From assembly GCA_025677825.1 (NCBI GenBank), contig JAIXMO010000001.1, positions 310,001 through 374,000 on the forward strand: a DNA stretch of 64,000 nt, in the 5' to 3' direction. Both the position numbers and the translations under genes were made by a program. Under the pieces are notes generated by a model that had not been told where the DNA came from, ran no database searches, and saw nothing but the letters and a program-made list of their open reading frames with translations. Below are positions 12,251 through 23,093 of this stretch, in pieces; the stretch's first letter is position 1, and each line of letters begins with the position of its first letter. Source of the stretch: Helicostylum pulchrum (lineage: Eukaryota > Mucoromycota > Mucoromycetes > Mucorales > Mucoraceae).

Positions 12251-12722
12251 ATGGTAATGAAAGGAGTTATGCATTAAAGATAACAATTATATTGACATTA
12301 TGCAATCTTTTTTTTTCAACTGTTAGTCCTCAGCTGTTGTCATTGGTTTTGCCGTTGCTGGTGTAGCTACTGCTGGCCGTCTCGGTATCAAGGCTTTCCA
12401 AGAGTATCAAAAATTACCAAAGACACCTAGAATGTCAAAGTTTTATAAGGGTGGGTTTGACGCAAAGATGAATAAGAGAGAAGCTGCATTGATTCTTGGC
12501 ATCAGGTAAACAAAACAAAAAAAAGAAGCTAGTAATACGTGGATATAGTTAGATGGACTAATACGATAAGTATATAGAGAGTCTCAAGCAACTAGACAAA
12601 AGATCAAGGAAGCACATAGACGTATCATGTTACTCAACCATCCTGATCGTGGAGGCTCACCATTTTTAGCATTAAAGATTAACGAGGCAAAGGAATTATT
12701 AGATACAAAAGTGAAGAAGTAG
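12251..12722 (+). CDS. PAM18: Mitochondrial import motor J-protein Pam18/Tim14
   Basis: J-domain co-chaperone of the TIM23 import motor; it is anchored in the inner membrane and stimulates mtHsp70 in the matrix. Three exons (12251-12253, 12327-12505, 12578-12722) give 108 residues. Exon 1 is only the ATG, followed directly by a GTAATG donor. The protein starts [19 protein letters not shown], the single membrane span. It continues [21 protein letters not shown] and the J-domain helix II-III region, with the diagnostic HPD tripeptide in [12 protein letters not shown], then NEAKELLD. Length and motif order match Tim14/DNAJC19 exactly. There is no cleavable presequence, as is usual for the metazoan-type form. 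The start choice rests on the otherwise missing ATG and the clean TTAG acceptor before TCCTCAGCTG. Confidence 0.93.
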
Positions 12723-13398
12723 AAAGAGATTTTTTTTCCTGCAACATTATACATAAACCCTATCTCGCTCTTTTTTTTCATAGACTACCCCACTCACAAA
12801 TTGCTTTTTTAATAACTGCTTTCTATATATACAAATAATAAATCTTCGATATGTAAAAAAAAAAAGGGATACTTTTGGTTTATTACAGATATTAAATTTC
12901 TGGAAACCCATCAACGAAAGACTAGAAGCAGACACAGTCACTAGCGTACTGAAAAAGTAACGTTTTATTATCGAGACCGAGTGTCAATGCGGTTTAGGTC
13001 AATAAGAAATATTTCTCAAAACTGTCAGACTAAGACTTCATAAATAAATAAATAGTTAAAACGAAGACAAGCTTTCATAGATATAGACTTCATCATACTT
13101 CAATATTTAGGCGCATGTTTTTTATGCCGTTTGTATATACATATACAAAGGATTCATTTTATATGTACGTTCTTTCAAGAAAAGAAAAACGATTGTATAT
13201 TTTGGAATTTTATGCTTGGGACATGGTCAAAGCACATTTGAAATTTCACACTTTAGAAAAAATAAATCGTTTGTAGATGTGAGAGATATGAGATCATTGA
13301 GAACGACTCGTAAAAAATTCATTATCAAAATGTAAAAGCAGTTTAAAAGTAATATATATGCATAGTGGTATTAATTTTCAAAAAAAAAACGAAAGATT
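12723..13398. other. Interval downstream of Pam18; one possible exon
   Basis: Mostly non-coding. At 12890-12960 a stretch after a TTATTACAG acceptor reads ILNFWKPINERLEADTVTS then VLKK and a stop on the plus strand. It looks coding-like, but no partner exon or family could be found. It may be the last exon of a small unseen gene, or chance. Confidence 0.3.
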
Positions 13399-14608
13399 TT
13401 AATACTCTTTCGTCGTTTTTGAACGTTTATTGTTAATGGCCTTTACTCTGGGATATATTATATCATTGTAAAGGTCCATTAACATAATATTTTTTATATT
13501 GAGCTGTCTAGTTAAAATCAATTCAACCAGAAGTCTCTTTGATTTCGACAAGCTTTTTCCTTTCGTGTTCTTCAACTGTTCCAGTCTTGTCGGGATGTCT
13601 TCTTTGGATACAATATCCTCAAATCCAAGGTTCTTCCAGTATTCGAACCTAGTCATCGTATTTTCTAAAGCTTTGTATTGTACCTCGCTTAATTCTTCGT
13701 AAATAGCTAGATATAATAACTTCGAGCAAACTGATTCGTAGTTGTCTGGCCCCTGCTGGTAGCTTTTTAATTGATTCGGCGTTGTAAAGCCTAAATCTGA
13801 GAAAAAAGAAGCTCGGGGGAATCGGTATGGAGAACGTCAAATGCGTTAAAGATCGTACGCCAAATGGAAAGGTTGTTGTCACAAACACAGCCCTTTCGAT
13901 ATTCAGGGAAATAGAATGGGACTAGTGGACAGCGAGACGATTTAAGGAACAACGAGAGATGATTGAGAGCAAACTGATAGACAAAAGATGGATAGGATAT
14001 GGAGTTGAAGATGTAATTTAACCATCGTTTTTGAAGAATATGGTGTTGTATTACTGGATCCAAAAACTTTTAGACCACCATGGACCAGGAGAGAAAGATC
14101 ACTTCTTTTTTTAAGAGAAGGGAGTTTTTTTGTGCTAAATGAATTGATAAATACATGACCGGAGACGTTGAAAGAATTGTTTTGTAGGTTGGAGTAGTCG
14201 TAGAGAATACCAGATTTTAGAAAGAATCAAGACATTCATAATAGTCACTCGCCCTAAAATTGATAGCTGTCGCTGCGAATATATCTGATATTGAGTGGTT
14301 ACCTTTGCGAGGAGTTGATCTTCAAGTACGCGACGTTGCCTTGTACAGTAGGGAAGGTAAAATCCAATATATCTAAAAGCTTGCACAGATCCACTATGAT
14401 GGTATGTTGATATATTATATTCAGTTAATATCGAGTTCCAATAAGAGCCCAGTTTACCATTTAAAGAAAAAGCTTCGGCTTTATCAATGTTAAACTTAGC
14501 ATTCGACACCAAGGTGTACTACTGCATATGTAGTTGGGCATGGGAGAAGTCGTTTTGATCACTTAACAGGATACAAACATCCTTTAAATAAACAAAATAT
14601 CTTTACTG
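13399..14608 (-). pseudogene. Non-LTR retrotransposon (LINE) reverse-transcriptase fragment, disrupted
   Basis: Reading right to left on the minus strand, the fragment begins with VYLKDVCILLSDQNDF. This corresponds to the RT active-site strand, where LINEs have YADD; here the two catalytic residues are not both present. An in-frame TAG then follows (HMQ-stop-YT), then VSNAKFNIDKAEAFSLNG, YIGFYLP and LSILGRVTIMNVLILSKIWY, the conserved RT thumb and post-RT region of L1/Tx1-type LINEs. Shifted frames carry the next segment (SYPSFVYQFALNHLSLF). A frame from about 13800 to 13399 (ending NNKRSKTTKEY) may be the element's C-terminus. The 5' endonuclease and most of the RT are missing, so this is a 5'-truncated, decayed copy. 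Confidence 0.75.
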
Positions 14609-14669
14609 TCACAAAGACGATATGCAGTTTTTATTAAACGTCCGATATTCAAGAATCACTTAATAACAC

Positions 14670-14940
14670 TAACTACTGTGGCACTTTTACTTTTCTTAAC
14701 TCCTCAAAAGGAAGGCATTATTCCTCCCAGTATACCTAACTTGACTATTAGTCCTCTGGCTTCTGTCCATGTTAATAAACTTGAAACACTTCAAGATACG
14801 TGTATTCGGCGTATCTTTGGTGGGGTCATTCAAGGACTTCTGCCGAAGTTGCGAACCACTTGGCTAACTTTTTTCTCTTCCTCTTTACGCTTCTATTGCT
14901 TTTATGATGGTCAAGTATTTTCAAATAGCAAATGATTTGA
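14670..14940 (+). pseudogene. Second LINE C-terminal fragment, opposite strand
   Basis: The plus strand encodes VHVNKLETLQDTCIRRIFGG. This resembles the conserved post-RT stretch of non-LTR elements (consensus of the type KLDKxQNKxIRxIFGG). A frameshifted tail follows that keeps the expected spacing (AEVANHLANF, then YASIAFMMVKYFQIANDL). No intact domain remains. It lies about 60 bp from the end of the oppositely oriented LINE fragment and just upstream of the PA2G4-like gene, so it may overlap that gene's promoter region. Confidence 0.55.
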
Positions 14941-15051
14941 TTCGCGGAAAAAAAGAGCGTGACCTTCTTCACGGCGAAAACTCAGTTCTTGAGAAATAAA
15001 AAGAAACAAATTTTTTTTTGCTGTCTTCTCTTTTTAAAACAAAAATTAAAA

Positions 15052-16527
15052 ATGGCCGATACTAAGACTACCAAGCCTACTGACACCAAGAAGGTCGCCG
15101 AACCCGTCGTTCTCGATGTCTCTGACAGCAATGTTCAAACCAAGTATAAGGATGCCGGAAAGATCGCTGATGGTAAAGAAGAAGAAATATAACATTTTTT
15201 TACGCGTCTTTTTTTTTGTCTAAACAACCAATTTTTTTTTAAAAAATTATATAGCTGCCATTGACCAAGTTATCAAGCTTTGTGTTCCTGGTGCTAAGGT
15301 TATTGATATCTGTATTGCTGGTGATAAGCTTCTTGTTGAAGCTACTAGCGCTATCTATAACAAGAAGGGAAAGAACAAGGTTACCAACAAGGGTAAATAT
15401 ATAAAAAAATTATTGTTAGCCGCACTGAAAGTGGCTGAGTCCATAAAATTTTTTACTGAAAAAAAACCAACTCTATAGGTATTGGTTTCCCTACCACTAT
15501 TTCCGTCAACAACTGTGTTGCTCATTTCTCTCCTCTTCCCTCTGACTCTGAGTCTTCTCTTGTCTTGAAGGAAGGTGATGTTGCCAAGATGTAAGTAACC
15601 TTTAAAACAAAAAAAACAAAAAAAAGTCAGGGCAAATAATAAGAGTGGGAGACCTAATGATGTTTTTATAGTCAATTGGGTGCTCAAATCGATGGTTATT
15701 GTGCCACCGTTGCCACCACTGTTGTTGCTGGTGCTAAGGAACCCGTTACTGGTTCCAAGGCTGATGTTATTAAGGCCGCTGAGACCGCTATGGAAGCTGC
15801 TCTCCGTTTGATCCGTCCTGGTAACAAGGTAAAACATAAAATTAAAATTGTTACTGAAGAACAACAAAAAAATAGTAATACATATATAATTTAGAACATG
15901 GAAATTACCAAGACTGTTGATAAGATCACTGAAGCCTACGGTGTCAAGGCCGTTGAAGGTATGTTGTCTCACAACCAACTCAAGGATAAGACCGATGGTG
16001 AGAAGCAAATTATTTTGAACCCTTCCGATAACCATCTCCGTGATTTCAAGCGTATCGAGTTCGCTGAAAACGAAGTTTATGCTATCGATATTCTTATTTC
16101 CACTGGTGAAGGTAAGGTCCGTCCCATGAAGACCCGTACTACCATCTACAAGAAGACTGGTATCCGTTATCAACTCAAGATGGCCGCTTCTCGTGCCGTT
16201 TTAAGCGAAATCCAAACCAAGGCTGGTGCTTTCCCTTTCACTCTTCGTGATCTTGAGGATGAGCGTAAGGCCCGTATGGGTATTGTCGAGGCTGCCAAGC
16301 ATCAAACTGTTTTGCCTTATGATGTTATGTACGAACGTGATGAAGCTGTTGTTGCTCAATACTTGTCTACCGTTATGGTCACCAAGAACGGTAACACTTT
16401 GCTCACCAACCCTCGTTACGATGCTGCTAACGTCAAGTCTGATAAGGTTGTCAAGGATGAGGAAATCCTCAAGCTCCTTGCCACTTCTTATGCTGTCCCC
16501 AAGAAGGAGAAGAAGGAAAAGAAGTAA
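15052..16527 (+). CDS. PA2G4/EBP1-like protein (Cdb4 family, methionine-aminopeptidase fold)
   Basis: Ribosome- and RNA-associated relative of type II methionine aminopeptidase, related to human PA2G4/EBP1 and fission yeast Cdb4; it is thought to act in ribosome biogenesis and translation. Five exons (15052-15172, 15255-15392, 15479-15590, 15672-15828, 15895-16527) give 386 residues, the family length. Motifs in order: [67 protein letters not shown], and the C-terminal region with [16 protein letters not shown]. The end is lysine-rich (PKKEKKEKK), as in PA2G4, where this tail binds RNA. C-ending codons are strongly preferred, unlike neighbouring genes, which suggests high expression. It is convergent with Atg29. 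Confidence 0.93.
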
Positions 16528-16749
16528 ATTTTAAGTATTTCCTTAGATTCTCACGCACACACACCTTTTGTACAAAAAAAAAACACAAGAAAATAGTTGA
16601 CATGTAAAAATAAAAACTGTTCATTTTATAAAAACACAAAAAAACCCGTTATTCCTTGTATTTACGAGACAAGCCTAAAAATGACCTATTATTTTATGAG
16701 TAAAAAGGAGTTAGAAAAGTAAAAATGCATAAAAATATATATTATACAT

Positions 16750-17831
16750 TTACAGTTTAGATCCGTGATTAAAATTTGACAAGAAGGCATCTTCCATAGC
16801 AGATTGTGTCACAGATGATTCAGATATGTCACTAAACGAAGATGTGCTTGAATTAATCGCACTTTCATTGTTCGATCCTGGCGCAGTAGATTGTGGCGAC
16901 AAAGCCTTTTTTGGTGAGGCTGGTTCACTTTCGCTTTTGCCTTTTCTTAAATTTTGTATAGACTTTGAAATTTGTATACGACTTGCTGCTAAACTTCCTT
17001 CTAACTGTTTAGGTAAAAATGCTGGTTCTTCTACTTGACCTCTCATACGTTCGAAATGACTACTAAACTCTTCTTCTTCGTCGTCGTCATCATCATCAGC
17101 TGCATCATCCTCTTGATCATCATCCTCTTCTTCGTCCTCTTCTTCTTCTTCCTCTTCCTTTTTATTATTATCTTCTGTATTTAAACGACTCGAAGAACTC
17201 TTATGTAAACTTTGTGAGGGTGATCGAGTACGTGCTTCAACAATTGATTCGTTGGTTTTACTCTCTTGTACAACTTCTTGTTGATGAAATGTATCCGAGT
17301 ATCTGACAGAAGCTACGTGTTGTTATTATTTTCAAAAGAGGAAATAAAGCTTAATATCTTTTTTTTATATATATGTATGTATGCAGTTCTATTTGTTTCT
17401 TACTTGGTCTTTTTAGTGATGGTGTAGGACTCTTTGCACTATTACGACTCATACTGGTATTATTCACATTAATCCTCAGTTGTTGGTGGATACCACGAAG
17501 CTGGGTTTCATAAATAAAGGCTGCATGACGAACGATATAAGAAGTTGGTACACCTAGTTGTTCAGCGATCACATTCCCTATAATATTTTTTTGAGTATTA
17601 CGTTTAAAAAAGAATACACAATGTCTTACAATCTGTATTCTTTTGGCTAATATATTGCCACAGTTTTTGTTCCATTTCATTTGTCCAGACAACCTAATAG
17701 AAGATTAGATGAATATATATTTTCGTTTTTCTTGGGTTAGTTATTAGCTTTACGGAAGGTGGCTCAACAAATCCTTTTGGTCTTTTGCTTGCGATTCTAA
17801 TCACAACATGAAAGTTTTCTTCAGGACTCAT
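16750..17831 (-). CDS. ATG29: Autophagy protein Atg29
   Basis: Subunit of the Atg17-Atg29-Atg31 scaffold that organises the phagophore assembly site. Four exons (17754-17831, 17630-17693, 17404-17577, 16750-17312) give 292 residues. The N-terminal Atg29 domain is complete: NFHVVIRIASKRPKGFVEPP, then VVWTNEMEQKLWQYIS, then WNVIAEQLGVPTSYIVRHAA and FIYETQLRGIHQQLR. The family pattern is a hydrophobic strand, a Trp-rich helix and a WNxLAExFGVP motif. The remainder is low-complexity: Ser/Pro-rich with a long acidic Asp/Glu run (about residues 155-185) and a Ser-rich C-terminus. This matches the disordered, phosphorylated tail known in yeast. The start ATG (MSPEENF) lies four codons before the conserved strand. 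Confidence 0.9.
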
Positions 17832-18188
17832 TATGTATTTTTTGTTTATGAAAAAGAGTACAAAAAAGAAAGGGGCACTTTTTTTTATTTTTAGATAAAA
17901 TAAGGGTGTCAAGTGACCTGCGAATAATCATTGGGTAAATTCACTGATAACAAGCATAAATCAATAACGACTTTTTAAAAGAAAGTAGACATAACACCAT
18001 ATCTTTTTCTTTCTTTCTTATTTCATATACGTAACCAGGCAAGAATCATCTAAAAGAAGAAAAAAACCGGGTCTGGAATATTTCAGGAAAAAGTGAAAAA
18101 CGATTATTGGTTAGTCAATGCTTTAACTCTTTATCCAATAAAAGGCTATACCTTTGTATTAAATAATCTAAGCGATAACTCAGGCGGA
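17832..18188. other. Atg29 upstream region / downstream flank of the Fanzor relic
   Basis: No gene seen. The left part is the Atg29 promoter. The right part lies immediately 3' of the Fanzor-like frame on the minus strand. In intact Fanzor elements the guide (omega-type) RNA is encoded around that position; I see no clear hairpin to support one here. Confidence 0.4.
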
Positions 18189-20310
18189 TTATTTTTGCTT
18201 GCATGAAAATACAGAGGAACGTTCTCCCGTCTCCCGTAAATGCACTAAAATTTTTCGAAAATTTAATGTAGCAGCTTGGTCTCGGTTCCATACCCTTCTC
18301 TTGCCCTGGCCAATACATGCTGTATTATTATATCTAATAATTTGGAAAATATTACTACTACAAGTTTCAATTATTACAGTTATTATAATTTTACCTTATC
18401 AGTCCATGGCAGGTGACCTTCGACATCGCTGTTTGTCGGTAGGGTCGAGGGTCAGGAACTGTCTTGAACGTTTCCAAGGTATGCTCATAGTTTGGACAAA
18501 TAGAGGAAGTTTTATACTCGTTAATTAAATACATGGTGAATCCGTTCTTTTTCAACATTTCAATCAATCCTTTGTTTCTCGTTGGTTCATGAAACTTTGT
18601 ATTAGAAGCGGACCAGTCTCCAAAAAATCAAGACGGCATCTGGACCAAATTTGTTTTGTAGGTTGCGGACCAAAGTGTTATCGTTTTGATCGAAAAAAGT
18701 TTACTTGAAAATTTTAATTTTCGGAAAGGCAAAACTTGTAGCTTCTCTAAGACTGCATTTATTTTTTGAATATCGTTGGTTTCCTGTACCATTAGCAAAA
18801 CGTCTCGTTTTTGTCGGCGGTTTAATTTTTTGGAAACATGGTTTTGTTGGAGTATTATTTGTAAATAATTAGCATAGACTTGTGACATAACGAAACCTTC
18901 AGTAGATTCTTGCTCAGGTTGTGGGGAAAAACTACGAATCCTAACTACGAAAAGATTTCCGTAATACAAATTACAGTTTTCATCCAAGCGAAAATCAAAG
19001 CGGGAGTCAGGGAAATATACCTCTTCTGGTTTTTGGGTTTCGTTTCCGTAATATGCATATAAAGTGTTTTTTACTAACGCTCTTGCTGTAATATAAAGTT
19101 TGAATTTTTCCAATTGTACAGATTTCGATTCCGTTTTGGAAAGGGCTGCTTCGGCTTCTTTGACGATCAGAGGTAGAGTAGTCTTTCTTAAACACGAAAG
19201 TGTCTTGAACGTTTAGAATGATTGTTCTTAGTAAATATAAGCGTCTGTTTTCTTGATCGTACTCGCCTCTCCCATGCAGTACATAATATCACGTCTTCCG
19301 GGATCTATTAGCACGCATTTACCTTCAGAACTCTTTAGTAAAGGTTGAGTCAACTCTTCAATGTATTTAGTTTGATCATCGTCCACCTTCTTTTTAAATT
19401 TCGGTCTTGGTACCCTTCGGTTGGGATCGAAGTTTGTTTTATAACGGTGACGCCAACGTCATCAGTTTCCAAAGTTCCTTGGAACTGTACTGTCTTATTG
19501 AACTCTTGGTGTTTAAACGCCTTCTTGTTAAGGTATATTACCTTGCCCCATGTCTCCAATTTGCTTCCTGCGGTAGGTAATGTTTTGTTCTTGAGAATAT
19601 GATGATGGATTATTTTACTATCAAGCGTCATGTAGCATGGAATAAAAGTAGTACGTAAAGGGGAAACAAATAAACAATTTCATTTCTTCTTTAGCTTCAT
19701 ACAATTTCGCGAGTTAGAAGAATGCGCTCAAGTGATTTTCTGGGCTAACAATGACATCGTAATAAATCGAATCCTTTTTAAAGGTGTAGTTTTCAGGATA
19801 ACAGGAAAGAAAAGTATTTAATTGAGCTCTCGACTCATCATCAAGTGCACCAGCTGCAGGCATATTTTTTTTGGAGACATCAGACTTCATATCGTTACAT
19901 GGTACATAAACTTGTTTACGGATAGCTTCTTTAATATATTTATCGGTAGACCTCTTTGCTTGCATCTCTTCGCGAACACTCTTCTCTTTTTCCTTTCGTT
20001 TAAACAGCTCGTTTAAGAAAGATCGCAGTCTGTTCCCGAAATGAGCCTTGATGTTGTTAAGGCAGACTGTCTGTATCTCTGTATATTCATATAGCGCTAT
20101 TTATTGAGCGTATGGTAACAAAATTGGTGTAAAAGCAGCGTCTCTAAGGTAAGCTTCTTTATACTTTGCAATTATTCCCCTTAAGGTCTTTGTTGTATCC
20201 TTAAGCCTTCCATTGCGTAAGAATGTTATGGCGATAAGACTTAAAAAGACCTCTATAAAAAACTTCTTATTGACAAAGTAAAAATGTACAAGATTCGAAC
20301 CTGATGGCGC
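18189..20310 (-). pseudogene. Fanzor (eukaryotic TnpB-like RNA-guided nuclease) gene, disrupted
   Basis: Fanzors are eukaryotic relatives of TnpB and Cas12, RuvC-type nucleases carried by transposons. On the minus strand the family motifs appear in the expected order but in shifting frames. They are: NNIKAHFGNRLR (about 20045); FQGTLETDDVGVTVI (about 19450); the RuvC-I segment CVLIDPGRRDIMYCM (about 19275-19320) with its catalytic Asp; EKFKLYITARALV (about 19090); IFGDWSASNTKFHEP (about 18590-18630); the zinc-finger start TSSICPNYE (about 18490-18515); and the RuvC-III segment VWNRDQAATLNFRKIL (about 18250-18295). An intron at 18334-18394 separates CHGLIR from RuvC-III. Damage: stops near 19714, 19225 and 20107, one extra base in a T-run at about 18625, and a Tyr where the second zinc Cys is expected. 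It cannot encode an intact nuclease. The frame may extend to about 20300 (VNKKFFIEVF..). Confidence 0.85.
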
Positions 20311-21045
20311 GTTACTTATTTTCTGGTTTCACGTAAAGTAGTAGTAGTAAATAAGATTCGAGAAGCTATAAGCATCATAATGCTTTAACTTCTTTACGTT
20401 TTTAATCAAACGTTAATAATAAATATGTCATTTTTTATTTCATTTAAATTATCAGTGGTTTTAAGAATAAAATTGAAGTGCTTAGAATTTGGAATCGCCA
20501 TCTTATTCATATTACAAGCTTACTTTGTGGATACATACTCAATACATGCTACTTACTCGTTATCATTATCATACTCAAAATCATCGTCAAAAACATGGGC
20601 AATGATTGATTGTGGGCCGTAATCAACTACATGATGTCCTCGAGGATTAATTTCAAGTAAACTTTTAGCATCTTTGCACGAACTTTAACAATTATCTTTT
20701 CAAGTAATAATCGTAAAATTAGTTACACCAGTAACATATTCTATTTCTTCACAAGTAGCTCTGTACCGCCTCGAGTTTATTATAAAGAATTATTTTTTTA
20801 AGAGTAATAATACGTTGTTACCGTGCACTGATTTCAGGCATTTTTTTTAAAAAGTGAAAAATTACATAAATCTCAATTTGCCTTCTTGTACAACCATTTT
20901 TAATACTTTTGTAGATTACGTCGTTTATGTAACAATAACAAAGATCAATTTATAAAAAGGCACTTAGTAATGAAAAAAACATCGTTGATTCTATTGGTGA
21001 AAATATTTTTATTTCATATATACATTTTTCTGTTTGTTTGTTTGT
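20311..21045. other. Interval between Fanzor relic and citrate synthase
   Basis: No supported gene. A minus-strand stretch at about 20570-20690 reads KSLLEINPRGHHVVDYGPQS, then IIAHVFDDDFEYDNDN, and meets a GTAAGT donor. It could be a leftover N-terminal exon of a transposon protein (possibly of the Fanzor element), but no joining exon was found. The rest is AT-rich and includes the citrate synthase 3' UTR. Confidence 0.35.
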
Positions 21046-22662
21046 TTATTTGGCACCAAACATTTTCTTAAGATGTTCAGTGGAGTAAGACTTGGGACGT
21101 TCAAGAGGTAATCCAAGCGCGCGGTCCCAGATTAATTGTGAAGTAACGCCAAGTGCACGAGAGACACCAAACAAAACAGTGTAGTAATCTTGTTCAGTCA
21201 AACCATAGTATTGCAAAAGTACGCCCGAGTGAGCATCAACATTAGGCCAAGGGTTCTTGGTCTTTCCGTGTTCTGTCAATACTCCAGGAATAATGTGATA
21301 CAGCTTGGACACCAAGCCAAACAAGGGGTCATCAGGTAAATGCTTCAATGCAAACTCACGTTGAGCAGTGTAACGAGGATCAGTCTTACGCAAAACGGCA
21401 TGACCGAAACCAGGTACTACTTGACCACCGTTCAAAGTATCCCAAAGGTACTTCTTAATCTTTTCTTCGTCTGCGTCAATACCAATAGTATCCTTCATCT
21501 TTAAAGTCCAACGAAGTACTTCCTGGTTGGCTAAACCGTGAAGTGGACCAGCTAAACCGTTCAAACCAGCTGCAAAAGAGAGATAAGGATCAGATAATGC
21601 TGAACCGACCAAGTGAGTTCTATATATATAACAAAAAAAAATACATTAGAAATAAATATTATATTTAAACATGTGTATTTCAACTTACGTATGAGCAGAA
21701 ACGTTACCACCTTCATGATCAGAATGAATAGTCAAGTACAAACGCATCAATTCTACAAACTCCTTGTTCTTTTCATAACCCAAAAGTTTAGAAAAGTTGT
21801 AAGAGTAGTCCTTATCAGCCTCAATAGAAGGAAGTTTACTGTCCTTGTAAATGTTACGATAGATACGAGCAGCAACATTAGGTAATTTGGCAATCAAGTT
21901 CATAGTATCCTCGAAAGTAGGATCCCAGTATTGAGACTTGTGAATACCATCAGAGTAAGCCTTGGAAAACAAAGAGTCGTGTTGTAAAGCATTTACAGCC
22001 AAGGAGAATTGAGACATGGGATGAAGCGTCTTGGGACATCTATCAATAAGATCCTCAACAAATCCAGGAATAGTAGCGCGAGAGGCCCATTCTTCAGAAA
22101 GAAGCTTCACTTGTTCATGTGTAGGCACCTCTCCGGTAACCAATAACCAGAACAAAGATTCAGGAAGGGGTTCTCCACCGGGGTGAGCAGCAGGTAAAGC
22201 CTTTTGACATTCGGGAATTGTCATGCCGCGGAAACGAATTCCTTCTTCTGAATCCAAGACAGATCCTTCCCAAATAAGACCCTTGATACCACGCATACCA
22301 CCGTACGCTTGATCTACTGTAACTTCTCCAAGAACTTTTGAGCCGTACTCTTTCTTGAAAGCCTTTACTTCGGCTTGCTTTTCTGGAATAATTTCAGATA
22401 AACGTTCCTTCAAGCTCTATATATATATAGAAAAAGTAAGATAACTACTATATAAAAGGGCCCAGCTTTTTTATTTTTTATTACCTTGACTTTTGTTGCA
22501 TATGTGCGAGTAGCACCAATTGCTACAGCTGGGGCCATGCGAGCGCCTTGGAAGGCAGTCAACTAATGTGATACCATGTGTGTCTGAGTTCCCAAATAAA
22601 AAAAAAACGTTTTCTTTCGTTTGCTTTTAACTTACTTTGGTCAATGAACGAATAAGCGACAT
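21046..22662 (-). CDS. CIT1: Citrate synthase, mitochondrial
   Basis: Condenses acetyl-CoA and oxaloacetate to citrate, the first TCA-cycle step, in the mitochondrial matrix. Four exons (22636-22662, 22485-22562, 21689-22416, 21046-21619) give 468 residues. The N-terminus ([18 protein letters not shown].., then TRTYATKVK) is a basic amphipathic presequence encoded mainly by two small exons. Conserved blocks: [27 protein letters not shown], the catalytic His regions [13 protein letters not shown] (exon 3/4 junction) and [15 protein letters not shown], the Asp region [16 protein letters not shown], and [18 protein letters not shown]. The C-terminus (MFGAK) carries no peroxisomal SKL signal, which fits a mitochondrial isoform. 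It is divergent from the OHCU decarboxylase gene. Confidence 0.96.
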
Positions 22663-23093
22663 ATTTTTCAGCAAAAAAAAATTTTTTTCTTAAAAAAAAA
22701 AGAGAAGAGGCGGTATGCCTCAAACCTTTATTTAAATAGAAGAAGGTCCGGCATTTCAAATGATTTGTGTTGGGTAGAAGGTCTTTTGTTTCATTCCGGT
22801 TTTTTTTTCTTTTTTGTATGGGGGTTTTTGCAGGAAAAAAGAAAATTCCCTTCTTTGGGATAAAAGCCCTTTTTTTTTTATAAAAAAAAAAACTTTTAAA
22901 AAAACCAAGCTTTAGACGAAGATGGTAATGCACTTTGAGTTACTTTGAATAGGACAGCATGATTTTATCAAGAGATACCAAGTATTTTAATGGTCACAAA
23001 AACTCTATATTTTTATTTTATTTTTTAATTATAAAATAGACTTGCTATCTTTCCCCTTTTTTTGTTTCTCTTTCCTAATTTATAAAAAAAAGC
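22663..23093. promoter_or_regulatory. Shared divergent promoter region (citrate synthase / OHCU decarboxylase)
   Basis: A 431-bp intergenic stretch between two start codons facing away from each other. It has strong T- and A-runs next to each start and pyrimidine-rich CTTTCC-type patches before 23094. No defined binding site could be identified by eye. Confidence 0.5.

Noticed and set aside
12890..12960. Possible C-terminal exon ILNFWKPINERLEAD..
   Set aside because: No upstream exon, family or start could be attached, so it is mentioned only within the interval entry.
20283..20310. GGTTCGAATC on the minus strand, resembling a tRNA B-box
   Set aside because: No acceptor stem, anticodon arm or A-box pairs with it, and the stretch is an open frame joined to the Fanzor relic.
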